From a virus, in the IMG/VR virus record IMGVR_UViG_3300031767_000003, positions 1 to 23,704 of that record: a stretch of 23,704 bases of DNA; one strand, given 5' to 3'. Positions 6,998-14,798 of the stretch are shown piece after piece. A model generated the notes under the pieces. That model did not search any database and was not told the origin of the DNA. It worked only from the letters and a program-made list of their open reading frames with translations. The translations under genes and the position numbers were made by a program. The stretch's first letter is position 1. Each line of letters starts with the position of its first letter.

Positions 6998-9258
6998 GCG
7001 ATGTCGTCATCAAACTGAGCGCAGTTGACGCAGCAAGCGGCGTGCTGGAGCGCGTCGCCCAGAACGTTCGCGGCGTCGGACAAGCCGCGGACGCCCAACG
7101 CGGCGCGTTCGGGGCGCTGGAGCAAGTCGCCGTTGGCGCGCTGCGGCAGATCGGCGCGGCTGCGGTCAATCTGGCGGCGACGGGGATTGCTGCACTTGGA
7201 GATCAACTGCGTTCGAGTATCGACGTTGCCGCGAACTTCGAGAGCGCACTCTTCAAGTTCCAGGCGGTGGCGGGCGACTCGCTGACGAAAGCCGGGTTGT
7301 CGTTTGACGACGTAAAAACGAAAGCGCTTGAGTTGGGGTCGTCAACGCAGTTCAGCGCACAGCAGGCGTTGGACGCAATGACGGAACTTGTGAAAGGCGG
7401 CGTCAACGTCAAAGATGTGCTGGGCGGTGCGACGGATGCGACGCTGGCGCTTGCCGCAGCCGCGCAACTCAACCTCGCCAACGCCGCCACAATCGTTGCG
7501 AAGCAGTTAGGCGTCTGGGGCGAGACCGGCGTGACCGCCGCGAACGTCGCCGACCTTCTCGCGTCTGCGGCGAACGCGAGTACGGTGGACGTTGAAGAAC
7601 TCGCGTTGGGGTTGGCTAACGTCGGCGGAAGCGCGAAAGTCGCCGGGTTGTCGTTTCAAGAAACCGTCCAGACGATGGCGCTGATCGCGCCCTCGTTCAG
7701 CAGCGCTGCCGACGCCGGAACGTCGCTCAAAACGTTCCTTCAGCGCCTGATCCCGACGACAAAAGACGCAACGCGGATGATGGTCGAGTTAGGGCTGGCG
7801 ACGGAAGACGGGAAGTCGCGATTTTTCGACGCGAAAGGCGAGTTTATCGGGATGGAGGCGGCGGCGCGGTTGTTGCACGACGCAACGAAAAACCTCAGCG
7901 AGGAGCAGAAATTTCTCGCATTGAACACCATCTTCGGAACCGACGCAATCCGCGCCGCTGCTGCAATCGCCGGAGCCGGCGCAGAGGGGTTCAACGAGAT
8001 GGGGCAGGCGATGAAGGACGCGGGCGGCGCGGCGCAAGCGGCGGCGATAATGCAGCAAGGGTATAAGTTCACGCTTGACCAGTTCAACGCCGCCGTCGAA
8101 ACGCTGCAAATCACCGTCGGCAGCGCGCTGTTGCCGCATCTCACGCAACTCGTCGCTGCGGCGGCGGAAGGCGTCAATACGTTCACCGCTTGGGCGTCCG
8201 GCATCCTCAGCGCCGCCGATCCCGTCGCAGCGCTCGCGGCGCAGATCGGGCTGGTTGGGGTGACGACCGGCAGCGTGCAGCAGACGGTCGCCGTTGCAGC
8301 GGGCGCGATCTTTGCAGCGTGGGACGCGCTGAGCGCCGCACTTGCGCCGTCTGCGCAAACGGCGTGGAGCGCAGTGCAGTCTACGGTGCAGACCGCGCTT
8401 GCGGCAGTGCAGCAAGCGGTGCAGTTTGCGACTGCGCTGGCGGCGCAAATCTGGAACGCGCACGGTGCTGACATTCTCGCGTTTGCGAAACGGACGTGGG
8501 ACGGGGTGATGAGCGTCGTCATCGCTGCCGCACAGTTCGTTCAAGCGGCAATTGAAGCGCTGGTCGCGGCGGCGCAGTGGGTGTGGCGCAATTTCGGAAC
8601 TGAGATCACTACAGTCGCGCGGTTCGCGTGGAACCAGGTCAAGACGCTGACCGAAACCGCGCTTGCAGTGTTGCGCGGGCTGTTCGAGGCGGGGACTGCG
8701 GCGCTGCGCGGCGACTGGAGCGCGGCGTGGGGGGCGATCAAGCGCGTCGCGGAAGCGCTGTGGAACGGGATACGCACATCTGCTGAACATCTGATGAACA
8801 CGCTTTCGTTGCTGTTTCAGTCGCTGTACCCGCGTCTCGAAGAGGCGTTCCGTCACGCGATTGCGGGCGCGGCGTCGCTCGGCGCGGCGCTAATCGACGG
8901 AATACGCAGCGGCGTGGAGAGCGCGGCGCGCGGGTTGGCGCAGGCGGCGGCAGACGCGGCGAAGGCGGCGCTGGACGCAGCAAAAGCGGCGCTCGGCATC
9001 CGCTCGCCGTCGCGCGTCGCGGCGCGCGAGGTCGGCGTACCGCTCGCCGAAGGCATTCTGCGCGGGCTGACGGAAGGGCTTGCCCCGCTGCCGCTCCTCA
9101 CCCGCGACGCGGTGACCGCACAACCGGCGTCGGCGACGGTCAACGTCGGCGGCATCACCGTCAACGCCGCGCCGGGGATGGACGAGCGCCGGGTAGCGAT
9201 GCTGGTGCGCAGCGAGATCGATAACCTCACGCGGTTAGCGCGGTTCGGGAGGATATAA
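6994..9258 (+). CDS. Tail tape measure protein
   Basis: This is a 754-residue protein whose ATG overlaps the stop of the frameshift extension (ATGA). The N-terminal 300 residues carry the TP901-type tape measure core: FESALFKFQAVAGDS, then LGSSTQFSAQQALDAMTELVKGG and AGTSLKTFLQRLIPT. The middle is Ala-rich and helical, with Trp-containing hydrophobic repeats at about 400-640 (such as TWDGVMSVVIAAAQF), which may act in membrane passage of DNA. The C-terminus has the typical ALGIRSPSRVAAREVGVPLAEGILRG motif. It sets tail length; at about 1.5 Angstrom per residue, 754 residues predicts a tail near 110 nm, a family-based estimate. Expression is likely coupled to the chaperone pair. Confidence 0.93.
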   Translation: MSDVVIKLSAVDAASGVLERVAQNVRGVGQAADAQRGAFGALEQVAVGALRQIGAAAVNLAATGIAALGDQLRSSIDVAANFESALFKFQAVAGDSLTKAGLSFDDVKTKALELGSSTQFSAQQALDAMTELVKGGVNVKDVLGGATDATLALAAAAQLNLANAATIVAKQLGVWGETGVTAANVADLLASAANASTVDVEELALGLANVGGSAKVAGLSFQETVQTMALIAPSFSSAADAGTSLKTFLQRLIPTTKDATRMMVELGLATEDGKSRFFDAKGEFIGMEAAARLLHDATKNLSEEQKFLALNTIFGTDAIRAAAAIAGAGAEGFNEMGQAMKDAGGAAQAAAIMQQGYKFTLDQFNAAVETLQITVGSALLPHLTQLVAAAAEGVNTFTAWASGILSAADPVAALAAQIGLVGVTTGSVQQTVAVAAGAIFAAWDALSAALAPSAQTAWSAVQSTVQTALAAVQQAVQFATALAAQIWNAHGADILAFAKRTWDGVMSVVIAAAQFVQAAIEALVAAAQWVWRNFGTEITTVARFAWNQVKTLTETALAVLRGLFEAGTAALRGDWSAAWGAIKRVAEALWNGIRTSAEHLMNTLSLLFQSLYPRLEEAFRHAIAGAASLGAALIDGIRSGVESAARGLAQAAADAAKAALDAAKAALGIRSPSRVAAREVGVPLAEGILRGLTEGLAPLPLLTRDAVTAQPASATVNVGGITVNAAPGMDERRVAMLVRSEIDNLTRLARFGRI

Positions 9259-10479
9259 ATGCGGATACGGCAGATCGGGACGTTGGTCTTCGACAGCAAT
9301 ACAAATATCGTCGTTGATGCGAACAACCAGGACGCACCCGGCATCGGGTTTCGCGCGAATAGTCTCAACGACCCGCAACCGTTTGCAGTCGAGATCGCGT
9401 TTAGCCGCGCAACGCGCCAGCAAGCGTTGGACGCAGTGAACGCGCTCGCGCGCGAACTGCACAGTTCCGCGCAGCGACGGCAAGACGGGCGTCTTGCGGT
9501 CGCGGGCGGCGTGTTGGTCGTAGCGGAAGATGCAACCGGCGGCACAACGCTACGGTCGTATCTGCGCGACGGCAGCGTGACGTTGCTCGGCGTCGAGGCG
9601 ACCGCGACGGGCGTGATCGCGCGGGTGCGGGTGGCGGGGACGCTCATCAATCCGTTCCTCAACTATCCGTTTACAGCGACAACGATTTCGGCGTTAGCGC
9701 CGTATGAGCGCCGTCTCGTCACGCTGACGGGAACAAGCGATGCGTATCTCTACAAAAACGATCTCATATGCACCTCGATTGTAAATATGCCCGGGCTTTA
9801 CAACGCACTGATCGCAGTTGAGGAGTTGGAAAGCGCGACGGGGACGAGTCGCATTCAAGCAATCAGTCCCGCGACGGTCACGAGCGGGATCACAATGCAG
9901 AATCAGAGTTGGAACGCGGGCTGGCAGACGCTGACGCGCGCGTATTTCGTTTCGGCGACAAGCGGAACGATCACGTACACCATCACGACCGGTTTTCCGC
10001 ACGACGTATATCGCCTGTTCATCGAGATTTTCTGTCCGTCTACGCCTTCGTCAAACGCGCGCTACCTCGTCAGTTGGAGCGGACAGCCGCAGATCGCCGA
10101 AACGATAACGGGGGATCGCTCGTGGTACGCTCCCGCGCTGTTCGTCCGTGGAGACGATCCGATCACGGTGACGCTCGACATTCAGAATGTACCGACGGGG
10201 ACGTTGGTGATGCCGCTCATTCTACTCCCGATCGATGGTGTTTCTGTCTGGAACATCATCGGGACGCCGCCGATCACGTATTTCCACATCCTCGACCGCC
10301 AAAGCGCGTCGTTTCGTCCGTTGCGCGTTGATCCATCCGGAACGATCTACGGCGCGCCGGGATGGATCTCAAGTCGTTACATCGCGGTGTTCGTCGGGAT
10401 GATGACGACGATACTTACCAACGCGTCCGCCGGTTTGACTATCCGCTCGTACCGTGTAGAGCCTGCATCGTTTGCGTGA
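9259..10479 (+). CDS. Distal tail / tail-tip protein (Dit-like, with extra beta domains)
   Basis: This is a 406-residue protein starting right after the tape measure stop with a site GGGAGG. The N-terminal 130 residues (MRIRQIGTLVFD, FAVEIAFSRATRQQALDAVNALARELH) resemble the belt domain of distal tail proteins that form the hub ring at the tail end. The remaining about 270 residues are strand-rich (GTITYTITTGFPHDVYRLFIEIF, PITVTLDIQNVPTGTLVMPLILL) and look like one or two jelly-roll or carbohydrate-binding domains, as in evolved Dit proteins that help host adsorption. Identification relies on gene order after the tape measure and general layout. Confidence 0.6.
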   Translation: MRIRQIGTLVFDSNTNIVVDANNQDAPGIGFRANSLNDPQPFAVEIAFSRATRQQALDAVNALARELHSSAQRRQDGRLAVAGGVLVVAEDATGGTTLRSYLRDGSVTLLGVEATATGVIARVRVAGTLINPFLNYPFTATTISALAPYERRLVTLTGTSDAYLYKNDLICTSIVNMPGLYNALIAVEELESATGTSRIQAISPATVTSGITMQNQSWNAGWQTLTRAYFVSATSGTITYTITTGFPHDVYRLFIEIFCPSTPSSNARYLVSWSGQPQIAETITGDRSWYAPALFVRGDDPITVTLDIQNVPTGTLVMPLILLPIDGVSVWNIIGTPPITYFHILDRQSASFRPLRVDPSGTIYGAPGWISSRYIAVFVGMMTTILTNASAGLTIRSYRVEPASFA

Positions 10480-10486
10480 GGAAGAT

Positions 10487-11941
10487 ATGCTTGTTGCAAT
10501 CACCAGACCGCATCAGCAATTCCCCGTCCCGCTCACCGTCGCGGACTACGAGTTCTCAACCTCAGACGACGGCGACGAGCGCGGGCGCGTGACTTTACCG
10601 CCGGGCTACGCGCGCTCCGGCGTGATGACGCAGATCGGCGATGAGTTGATCGTCTACTGCACGCAACTCTCACGCACCGTCTGGCGCGGGCAGATCGAGC
10701 GCATCGAGGAAGCGAAGGACGGTAACATCACCTGGCACGCGCTGGGGTTCGGCGCGCTCCAGCGTGATGCGCGCATCTCGGTGGTACAGAATATGTTCGA
10801 TATGACGCGCTGGCAACCCGTTGGTACTGGGTTTATGACGGGAAGCGGCTACGATTCGCGCGGGGATTTGTGGGAGTATGAGGTTGTTGCGACCGGTGGC
10901 ACCCCACGCGTACAAATAAGGACGAAGAAAACATTTACGATCACAAACACAACGCTCTTTTTTCTCGTGTATTTATACGATCAACCAGAGCGTTACGGAA
11001 AAATTTCAACCAGTGAGAATATAAGTATATTTTCAGCGGTTTCAACTGGGCTAGCGGACGGTGTTTGGGTTGCGCCGGTGACGGCGATACCGCAACCAAA
11101 CGCATATACGCTGACATTGGGGACGTTTACCGGAATAAGTGTCAACGGAAATGTTCCATCGTCAAACTGTGTCGGTTGGGTAGTTGGCATACGGGCGGCT
11201 GGAAACGAAATAGTTGCCGGTACGACATCAGTTACGTTTCACGCAATGATCAATAACCCAGCGTTCGGGGGTATCAATTCTTCGCTACTCTCGTCAGCGT
11301 TGATAGAACGCGGCGGGTGTTGTGATGTGTTTTTACCGGAATTTGCAGGTATTATGATCGAAAAAACGGACGCAAATTTACGCGAAATTGTTGAACAGAA
11401 TAATGATGATTTCGTACAAGTCAGATATTACCACAAGCGCTTCTTGCGCGACCGACCGCGACCGACGATTGACTTTCGCGCAGACAGTACGCTGGTGTGG
11501 CGCTTTCCGGAAGCGACACGCGTCGTTGATATTTCCAAAGCGCCGAACCGCGTCTACGGGCAGTACCGCGGTTATTGGACGGATCATCTAACCGCAACGA
11601 CATCTGTCGCGTCGCTCGAATCGCGTCGTCAACTCGCCCGGCGTCTCGCAAGCGTCGGCGAGTACGGCAGCAAAGCGATTGCGGAAGCGCGTCGCAACGA
11701 GGCGGCGGTCGCGCTGGATCGCCAGATCGCGCCGCTGACGGTCGAACTGGATAACTCGCGGTACGAGTTGATGACACGCGAAGGAGTAACGGTGCCGAAC
11801 TGGGCGGCGGATGTCAGCGACTACGTGATCGTGCCGGGGTATTTCCGCAACGCGAAAATCACATCGCGGGTGATAACGCGCGAACGAACAACGTACACCG
11901 TCTCGTTCAACCCCGATGATTTCGTGACGGTGCTGAGATGA
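10487..11941 (+). CDS. Tail hub / tail-associated protein (gp44/Tal-like) with inserted low-GC domain
   Basis: This is a 484-residue protein from ATG 10487, preceded by TGAGGAAG; a TTG start at 10472 would overlap the previous gene. The N-terminus (PLTVADYEFSTSDDGDERGRVTLPPGY, ELIVYCTQLSRTVWRGQIERIEE) and C-terminus (LARRLASVGEYGSKAIAEAR, YVIVPGYFRNAKITSRVITRE) fit baseplate hub or tail-associated proteins of siphophages, which sit below the Dit ring. Residues about 140-318 form a strand-rich region encoded by DNA that is visibly more AT-rich (roughly 10905-11440) than its surroundings and probably carries host binding. No peptidase or lysozyme motif was recognised. Confidence 0.6.
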   Translation: MLVAITRPHQQFPVPLTVADYEFSTSDDGDERGRVTLPPGYARSGVMTQIGDELIVYCTQLSRTVWRGQIERIEEAKDGNITWHALGFGALQRDARISVVQNMFDMTRWQPVGTGFMTGSGYDSRGDLWEYEVVATGGTPRVQIRTKKTFTITNTTLFFLVYLYDQPERYGKISTSENISIFSAVSTGLADGVWVAPVTAIPQPNAYTLTLGTFTGISVNGNVPSSNCVGWVVGIRAAGNEIVAGTTSVTFHAMINNPAFGGINSSLLSSALIERGGCCDVFLPEFAGIMIEKTDANLREIVEQNNDDFVQVRYYHKRFLRDRPRPTIDFRADSTLVWRFPEATRVVDISKAPNRVYGQYRGYWTDHLTATTSVASLESRRQLARRLASVGEYGSKAIAEARRNEAAVALDRQIAPLTVELDNSRYELMTREGVTVPNWAADVSDYVIVPGYFRNAKITSRVITRERTTYTVSFNPDDFVTVLR

Positions 11942-11954
11942 GGGAGGGCGTCTT

Positions 11955-12857
11955 ATGCCGCGTCAACTCTTTCCGTACATCGGCGGCAAATACACCATCG
12001 CGCCGGAGATCAACCGGCGGTTCGGAGAGATCACCACGCGCATCGATGCGTTTACCGGATCGTCGAGTTGGATCCTCGCGTCACCGCCGACCAAATACGA
12101 GATCGTCAACGATCTGGACGGCTACGTTGTCAACTATCTGCGCGCGGTCAAGTACGCGCCGGACGAGGTTGCGCGGCATCTCGACTTCCCGCGCGCCGAA
12201 CTGGAGTTGATCGCGTATCACCACTACACTAAAGACAGATTGCCGGAACTCGTCGCCCGGCTGGGCGGCGATCCGGACTACTACGATCCGGTTCTCGCGG
12301 CGCGGTGGGCGTATGTGATGGCGTATAAGTTAGACCCGTCGCTCACCAAGCCCGGCGGGTGGTCGGTGCGCGACGGGCGGCTCATCTACGAACGCGGGGA
12401 AGGGCGAATACGCGGCAGTCTGACATCCACACCTCGGCTCCTCGCCCGACTCGTCAAAGAACGCCGCGTTTCCGAGTACGTCGCCGCTCTTTCTGAGCGA
12501 CTGCGCAACGTTCAGGTGTGGTGGAACGACTTCGAGGTTGTCGCCGCGAAAGCGACCCGCCCCGAACTCGGCGTTGCCGGTATTCTGCTCGACCCGCCCT
12601 ACCCGCGCCACCTGCGTGACTTCGACTACGACAGCGACGCCGCGGATGTCTGGCAGCGCGCGGCGCGTTGGGCAGTCGCCAACGGCGACAATCCCCGACT
12701 GCGCATCGCGGTCTGCGGCTACAACGACGCAGAAAGCGACGCGCTGTTCCCGTCTGGGTGGCGGCGGTTTTTCTGGAAACGCAGCGGTATCGGACAGCAT
12801 AAGGATCGAGAGTGCATTTGGTTTAGTCCGCACTGCGGGGGAGGCAGTGATGATTGA
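11955..12857 (+). CDS. Dam-like DNA N6-adenine methyltransferase (D12 class)
   Basis: This 300-residue protein has the D12/Dam order of motifs: FPYIGGK at 6-12 (first SAM-binding block), DAFTGSSSWIL at 31-41 in the place of the usual FxGxG motif, YEIVNDLDGYVVNYLRAVK at 48-66 and the catalytic DPPY at 213-216. It would transfer a methyl group from SAM to adenine N6, perhaps at GATC, a site common in this genome by eye. Its recognition site cannot be read from sequence. It sits between tail and lysis genes in the late operon and its end overlaps the endolysin start, so it is probably made late. Possible roles are protection from host restriction or marking of DNA for packaging. The unusual TGSSSW block may shift specificity. 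Confidence 0.88.
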   Translation: MPRQLFPYIGGKYTIAPEINRRFGEITTRIDAFTGSSSWILASPPTKYEIVNDLDGYVVNYLRAVKYAPDEVARHLDFPRAELELIAYHHYTKDRLPELVARLGGDPDYYDPVLAARWAYVMAYKLDPSLTKPGGWSVRDGRLIYERGEGRIRGSLTSTPRLLARLVKERRVSEYVAALSERLRNVQVWWNDFEVVAAKATRPELGVAGILLDPPYPRHLRDFDYDSDAADVWQRAARWAVANGDNPRLRIAVCGYNDAESDALFPSGWRRFFWKRSGIGQHKDRECIWFSPHCGGGSDD

Positions 12858-13332
12858 CGATAATCCGCTTATCTTCGCACCGCACAGCATCAGCGCCGCG
12901 ACGTTCCGCCGCGTGCTGCGCAGCGCGCGCAGCCCGGCGTTCGTCGAGACCGAGACGCTGCTGGCGGCGCTCGACGACTGGGGCGCGGATCGCGGCATCG
13001 CGCTGGCGTTCTTCGCGAAGGAAAGCAGTTACGGGCTGCGCGGCGTTGCGGTACGCACGCGCAATTGGGGCAATCTCCGGCGCGGCAAGCGGATGATCGG
13101 GCAGACACAGCATCCGTTTGCGGTGTACGCGCGCTGGGTAGACGGTCTCAACGACTGGTGCGAACTGCTCAAAGAGCACTACTGCAAGCGCCGCGGATTG
13201 TGCCGCTTGCGTCAGATACTGCCGCGCTACGCGCCGTCTGCGGACGGCAACAACCCGGAACGCTACGCGGATTTCGTTGTGGCGCTCGTTCGGCGTTGGC
13301 AGAGAGAGGAGCAACGAGATGGACATCATTGA
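12850..13332 (+). CDS. Endolysin, glucosaminidase family
   Basis: This is a 160-residue protein from ATG 12850, overlapping the methylase stop by 8 bases. It matches the glucosaminidase/lysozyme-like family: PHSISAATFRRVLRSARSPA, ALAFFAKESSYG with candidate catalytic Glu58, RTRNWGNLR (74-78 region), FAVYARWVDGLNDWCELL and NNPERYADFVV. The family hydrolyses N-acetylglucosaminyl bonds of peptidoglycan. No signal peptide or cell-wall-binding domain is present, so release across the membrane would need a holin, in line with the two small membrane genes that follow. The protein is a single catalytic domain. Confidence 0.82.
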   Translation: MIDDNPLIFAPHSISAATFRRVLRSARSPAFVETETLLAALDDWGADRGIALAFFAKESSYGLRGVAVRTRNWGNLRRGKRMIGQTQHPFAVYARWVDGLNDWCELLKEHYCKRRGLCRLRQILPRYAPSADGNNPERYADFVVALVRRWQREEQRDGHH

Positions 13333-13648
13333 AATCTTTCAACTGTTGGCAGCGGGGCACGTCGGGCTGACCGCAACTGATTATCTCTGGAACGCGGTTT
13401 TCGGCGCAATCGGCGCGGCGACGGCGTATCTCGCAGACAAAGAGGGCGTGGTGCTGCTGCCGCGTTACGACGCGGAGCAACACAGCGTCGAGTTGGGCGC
13501 GTTGGGGCGCGTGCTGGTCGGCGCGGGGGCGGGGACGCTGGTCGGCTATTCCGGCTACGTCCCGTTCATCGCGGGCGTCGTTGCGCCGACGCTGCTGCCG
13601 GCGCTGATCGATAAGATCGCTTGGTTTGTGGAGCGGAGGCGGAAATGA
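13319..13648 (+). CDS. Small membrane protein, holin candidate
   Basis: This is a 109-residue protein from ATG 13319, overlapping the endolysin end by 14 bases and preceded by GAGAGGAG. It has hydrophobic stretches at about 22-39 (YLWNAVFGAIGAATAYLA), 61-80 and 81-103 (VPFIAGVVAPTLLPALI) and ends in a positive tail FVERRRK, which is holin-like. Its place right after the endolysin supports a lysis role, but sequence does not match a named holin family that I recognise. It could alternatively be an unrelated membrane protein. Confidence 0.55.
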   Translation: MDIIEIFQLLAAGHVGLTATDYLWNAVFGAIGAATAYLADKEGVVLLPRYDAEQHSVELGALGRVLVGAGAGTLVGYSGYVPFIAGVVAPTLLPALIDKIAWFVERRRK

Positions 13649-13806
13649 AACTCGATATACTGCTGCCGGTCAGCGCGTTCGCACTCGCGTTCGTTCACCC
13701 CGACGCGGCGCAAGTCGCGGCGACGGCGGTGTTGGTGCTGCTGGTGACGCGCATCGAGCGAGGGCGACGGGCGAGGAAAAAGAGAAGCGCCCCGGTTGCT
13801 CCCTGA
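13645..13806 (+). CDS. Very small membrane protein, possible second lysis protein
   Basis: This is a 53-residue protein from ATG 13645 in an ATGA overlap with the holin candidate and behind GGAGGCGG. It has one or two short hydrophobic segments (ILLPVSAFALAFV at 5-17 and VAATAVLVLLV at 24-34) followed by a strongly basic tail (RIERGRRARKKR). It may be a holin partner or antiholin. A long upstream extension to 13621 would put its start inside the holin gene. Its last codons overlap a terminator for the convergent - strand gene. Assignment is by size, topology and location only. Confidence 0.5.
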   Translation: MKLDILLPVSAFALAFVHPDAAQVAATAVLVLLVTRIERGRRARKKRSAPVAP

Positions 13807-13811
13807 GGCGC
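13775..13811 (-). terminator. Intrinsic terminator of the 13826-14179 gene
   Basis: Read on the - strand, GCGCCTC pairs with GGGGCGC around an 11-nt loop (13787-13811) and is followed by TTCTCTTTTTCC. One pair is U-G in the - strand RNA but C-A in the + strand RNA, so the hairpin favours - strand transcription. It overlaps the 3' end of the small membrane gene. Confidence 0.7.
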
Positions 13812-13825
13812 GGTCGGCGAGTGGT

Positions 13826-14179
13826 TTAGAAACGCTGAATGTTGAGGATGAGGTAGTTGAGCGCCTCATCCGGCGTGCTGCCCTCACCCCGCCGAAATAC
13901 TTTTTGTCCTTCACGCTCAACGAAAACGTCGGCAAACCAAAAACCCGCGTTGGTTTGCCAGAGTTCGATGTTGATGATATTCGGGTTGTCGAGAAGCGTC
14001 GTAACCAACGCACCGCACAGCAACTGATACTGTTCGGGGATGTGCGTATCGACTAGTACTTTGTGATCGATAAATCGCAGAAAGAGTTTCTCCGGCAAGG
14101 GATTGATTGGGTTGTGCGATATGACGAACACCGCGCCGGGGGTGTCGTCGTAGCGGCTAATCTTGATTGATTTGAGCAT
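13826..14179 (-). CDS. Unknown protein, paralogue A of a tandem pair
   Basis: This 117-residue soluble protein lies on the opposite strand to all neighbours except its paralogue. It is clearly related to the gene at 14308-14658 over its C-terminal 70 residues (HIPEQYQ, GALVTTLL, IELWQ, RRGEGSTPDEALNYL). The end motif GEGxTPxEAL recalls the beta-beta-alpha end of HicB-like and other small folds, but that is a weak resemblance and no function is claimed. It has its own strong promoter and an AAAGGAG ribosome site before ATG 14179. Strand, small size and promoter suggest an early gene such as a host-takeover, defence-evasion or regulatory factor. No catalytic or DNA-binding motif was recognised. 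Confidence 0.78.
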   Translation of the reverse strand: MLKSIKISRYDDTPGAVFVISHNPINPLPEKLFLRFIDHKVLVDTHIPEQYQLLCGALVTTLLDNPNIINIELWQTNAGFWFADVFVEREGQKVFRRGEGSTPDEALNYLILNIQRF

Positions 14180-14216
14180 AAGCGGTCTCCTTTCTGGATA
14201 AAACGGTTACACCGAC

Positions 14217-14245
14217 AGTATACCCCGCTTTCGCGGGGTTGTCAA
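14217..14245 (-). promoter_or_regulatory. Sigma70-type promoter with palindromic spacer, for the 13826-14179 gene
   Basis: On the - strand TTGACA (14240-14245), 17-bp spacer, TATACT (14217-14222): a near-consensus promoter starting about 30 nt before the ATG. The spacer is part of a perfect 7-bp palindrome ACCCCGC/GCGGGGT with a 4-nt centre (14222-14239), which could be a repressor operator. Confidence 0.8.
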
Positions 14246-14250
14246 GAGGG

Positions 14251-14284
14251 AAAAGAAAAGCGCCCCGCATTTGGTGCGGAGCGC
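14251..14284 (-). terminator. Intrinsic terminator of the 14308-14658 gene
   Basis: On the - strand a 10-bp stem (GCGCTCCGCA with TGCGGGGCGC, one U-G pair) and 5-nt loop are followed by TTTTCTTTT. It lies only a few bases ahead of the next promoter's -35 box, insulating the two paralogous genes from each other. The stem base and T-run resemble the terminator at 13775-13811, as if gene and terminator were duplicated together. Confidence 0.85.
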
Positions 14285-14307
14285 AGAAGGCGGGGAGGAA
14301 GCGCGGA

Positions 14308-14658
14308 CTAGGAACGCTGGACATCAACAACGAGATTGTTGAGCGCCTCAACCGGCGTCTTTCCCTCACCGCGACACAGGCGATGCCCGCGCGCGGTCTC
14401 TACCGTCGCGTCGGCAAGCCATTCGCCGCTGTCGGGCTGCCAAACTTCGATGTCCAGAACCGTCGGTTCTTTCAACAGCAGCGTCGTCAGCGCCCCCGAC
14501 TGAATCTGATACTCGTCCGGGATGTGCGTCCCGACGAGCATCATATAGTGAAGCGTGCGCTGTAGGTACTTATTCGTCGCCGGCGTAGTCTCACACAGCG
14601 AGTCAATGTGCACCAACTCTTTACCTTCCAGTCGTTTGATTTTGGTTGAAGTGATCAT
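14308..14658 (-). CDS. Unknown protein, paralogue B of a tandem pair
   Basis: This is a 116-residue soluble protein paralogous to the gene downstream of it on the same strand: shared blocks are THIPDEYQ, SGALTTLLL, IEVWQPDSGEWLAD and CRGEGKTPVEALNNL, while the first 45 residues differ. A strong ribosome site (AAGGAGG) precedes ATG 14658. It is monocistronic, with its own promoter (14699-14727) and terminator (14251-14284). Divergent N-termini with conserved C-terminal domains suggest different partners with a common core. I do not recognise the family; an early regulatory or anti-host role is inference from position beside the replication promoter. Confidence 0.78.
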   Translation of the reverse strand: MITSTKIKRLEGKELVHIDSLCETTPATNKYLQRTLHYMMLVGTHIPDEYQIQSGALTTLLLKEPTVLDIEVWQPDSGEWLADATVETARGHRLCRGEGKTPVEALNNLVVDVQRS

Positions 14659-14698
14659 CAGTAGCCTCCTTCTTATAATAGATAATTGTCACACCCAT

Positions 14699-14727
14699 AC
14701 TCTACCACACACCACGCCGTTTGTCAA
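14699..14727 (-). promoter_or_regulatory. Sigma70-type promoter for the 14308-14658 gene
   Basis: On the - strand TTGACA (14722-14727), 17-bp spacer, TAGAGT (14699-14704). The predicted start point is about 34 nt ahead of ATG 14658. It is divergent from the replication promoter, with 36 bp between the two -35 boxes. Confidence 0.72.
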
Positions 14728-14763
14728 GAGCCGAATCTCAACCGAAATCCCCTCCGAAAGCCC

Positions 14764-14792
14764 TTGACAGACCGGAACTTGTGTGCTAGGCT
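14764..14792 (+). promoter_or_regulatory. Sigma70-type promoter of the replication operon
   Basis: TTGACA (14764-14769), 17-bp spacer, TAGGCT (14787-14792). The -10 box is weak but the -35 and spacing match the two divergent promoters nearby. The leader to ATG 14840 is about 40 nt and contains an inverted repeat at 14799-14815. Confidence 0.65.
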
Positions 14793-14798
14793 AACGAC

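Noticed and set aside
14674-14679. TATAAT on the + strand as a -10 box
   Set aside because: No acceptable -35 box at 16-18 bp upstream; sequence at 14651-14656 is inside the start of the opposite gene. The TTGACA at 14764 explains the replication operon better.
14690-14710. TTGTCACACCC as a degenerate copy of the 44-bp element arm
   Set aside because: Match is limited to about seven bases and has no second arm at the right distance.
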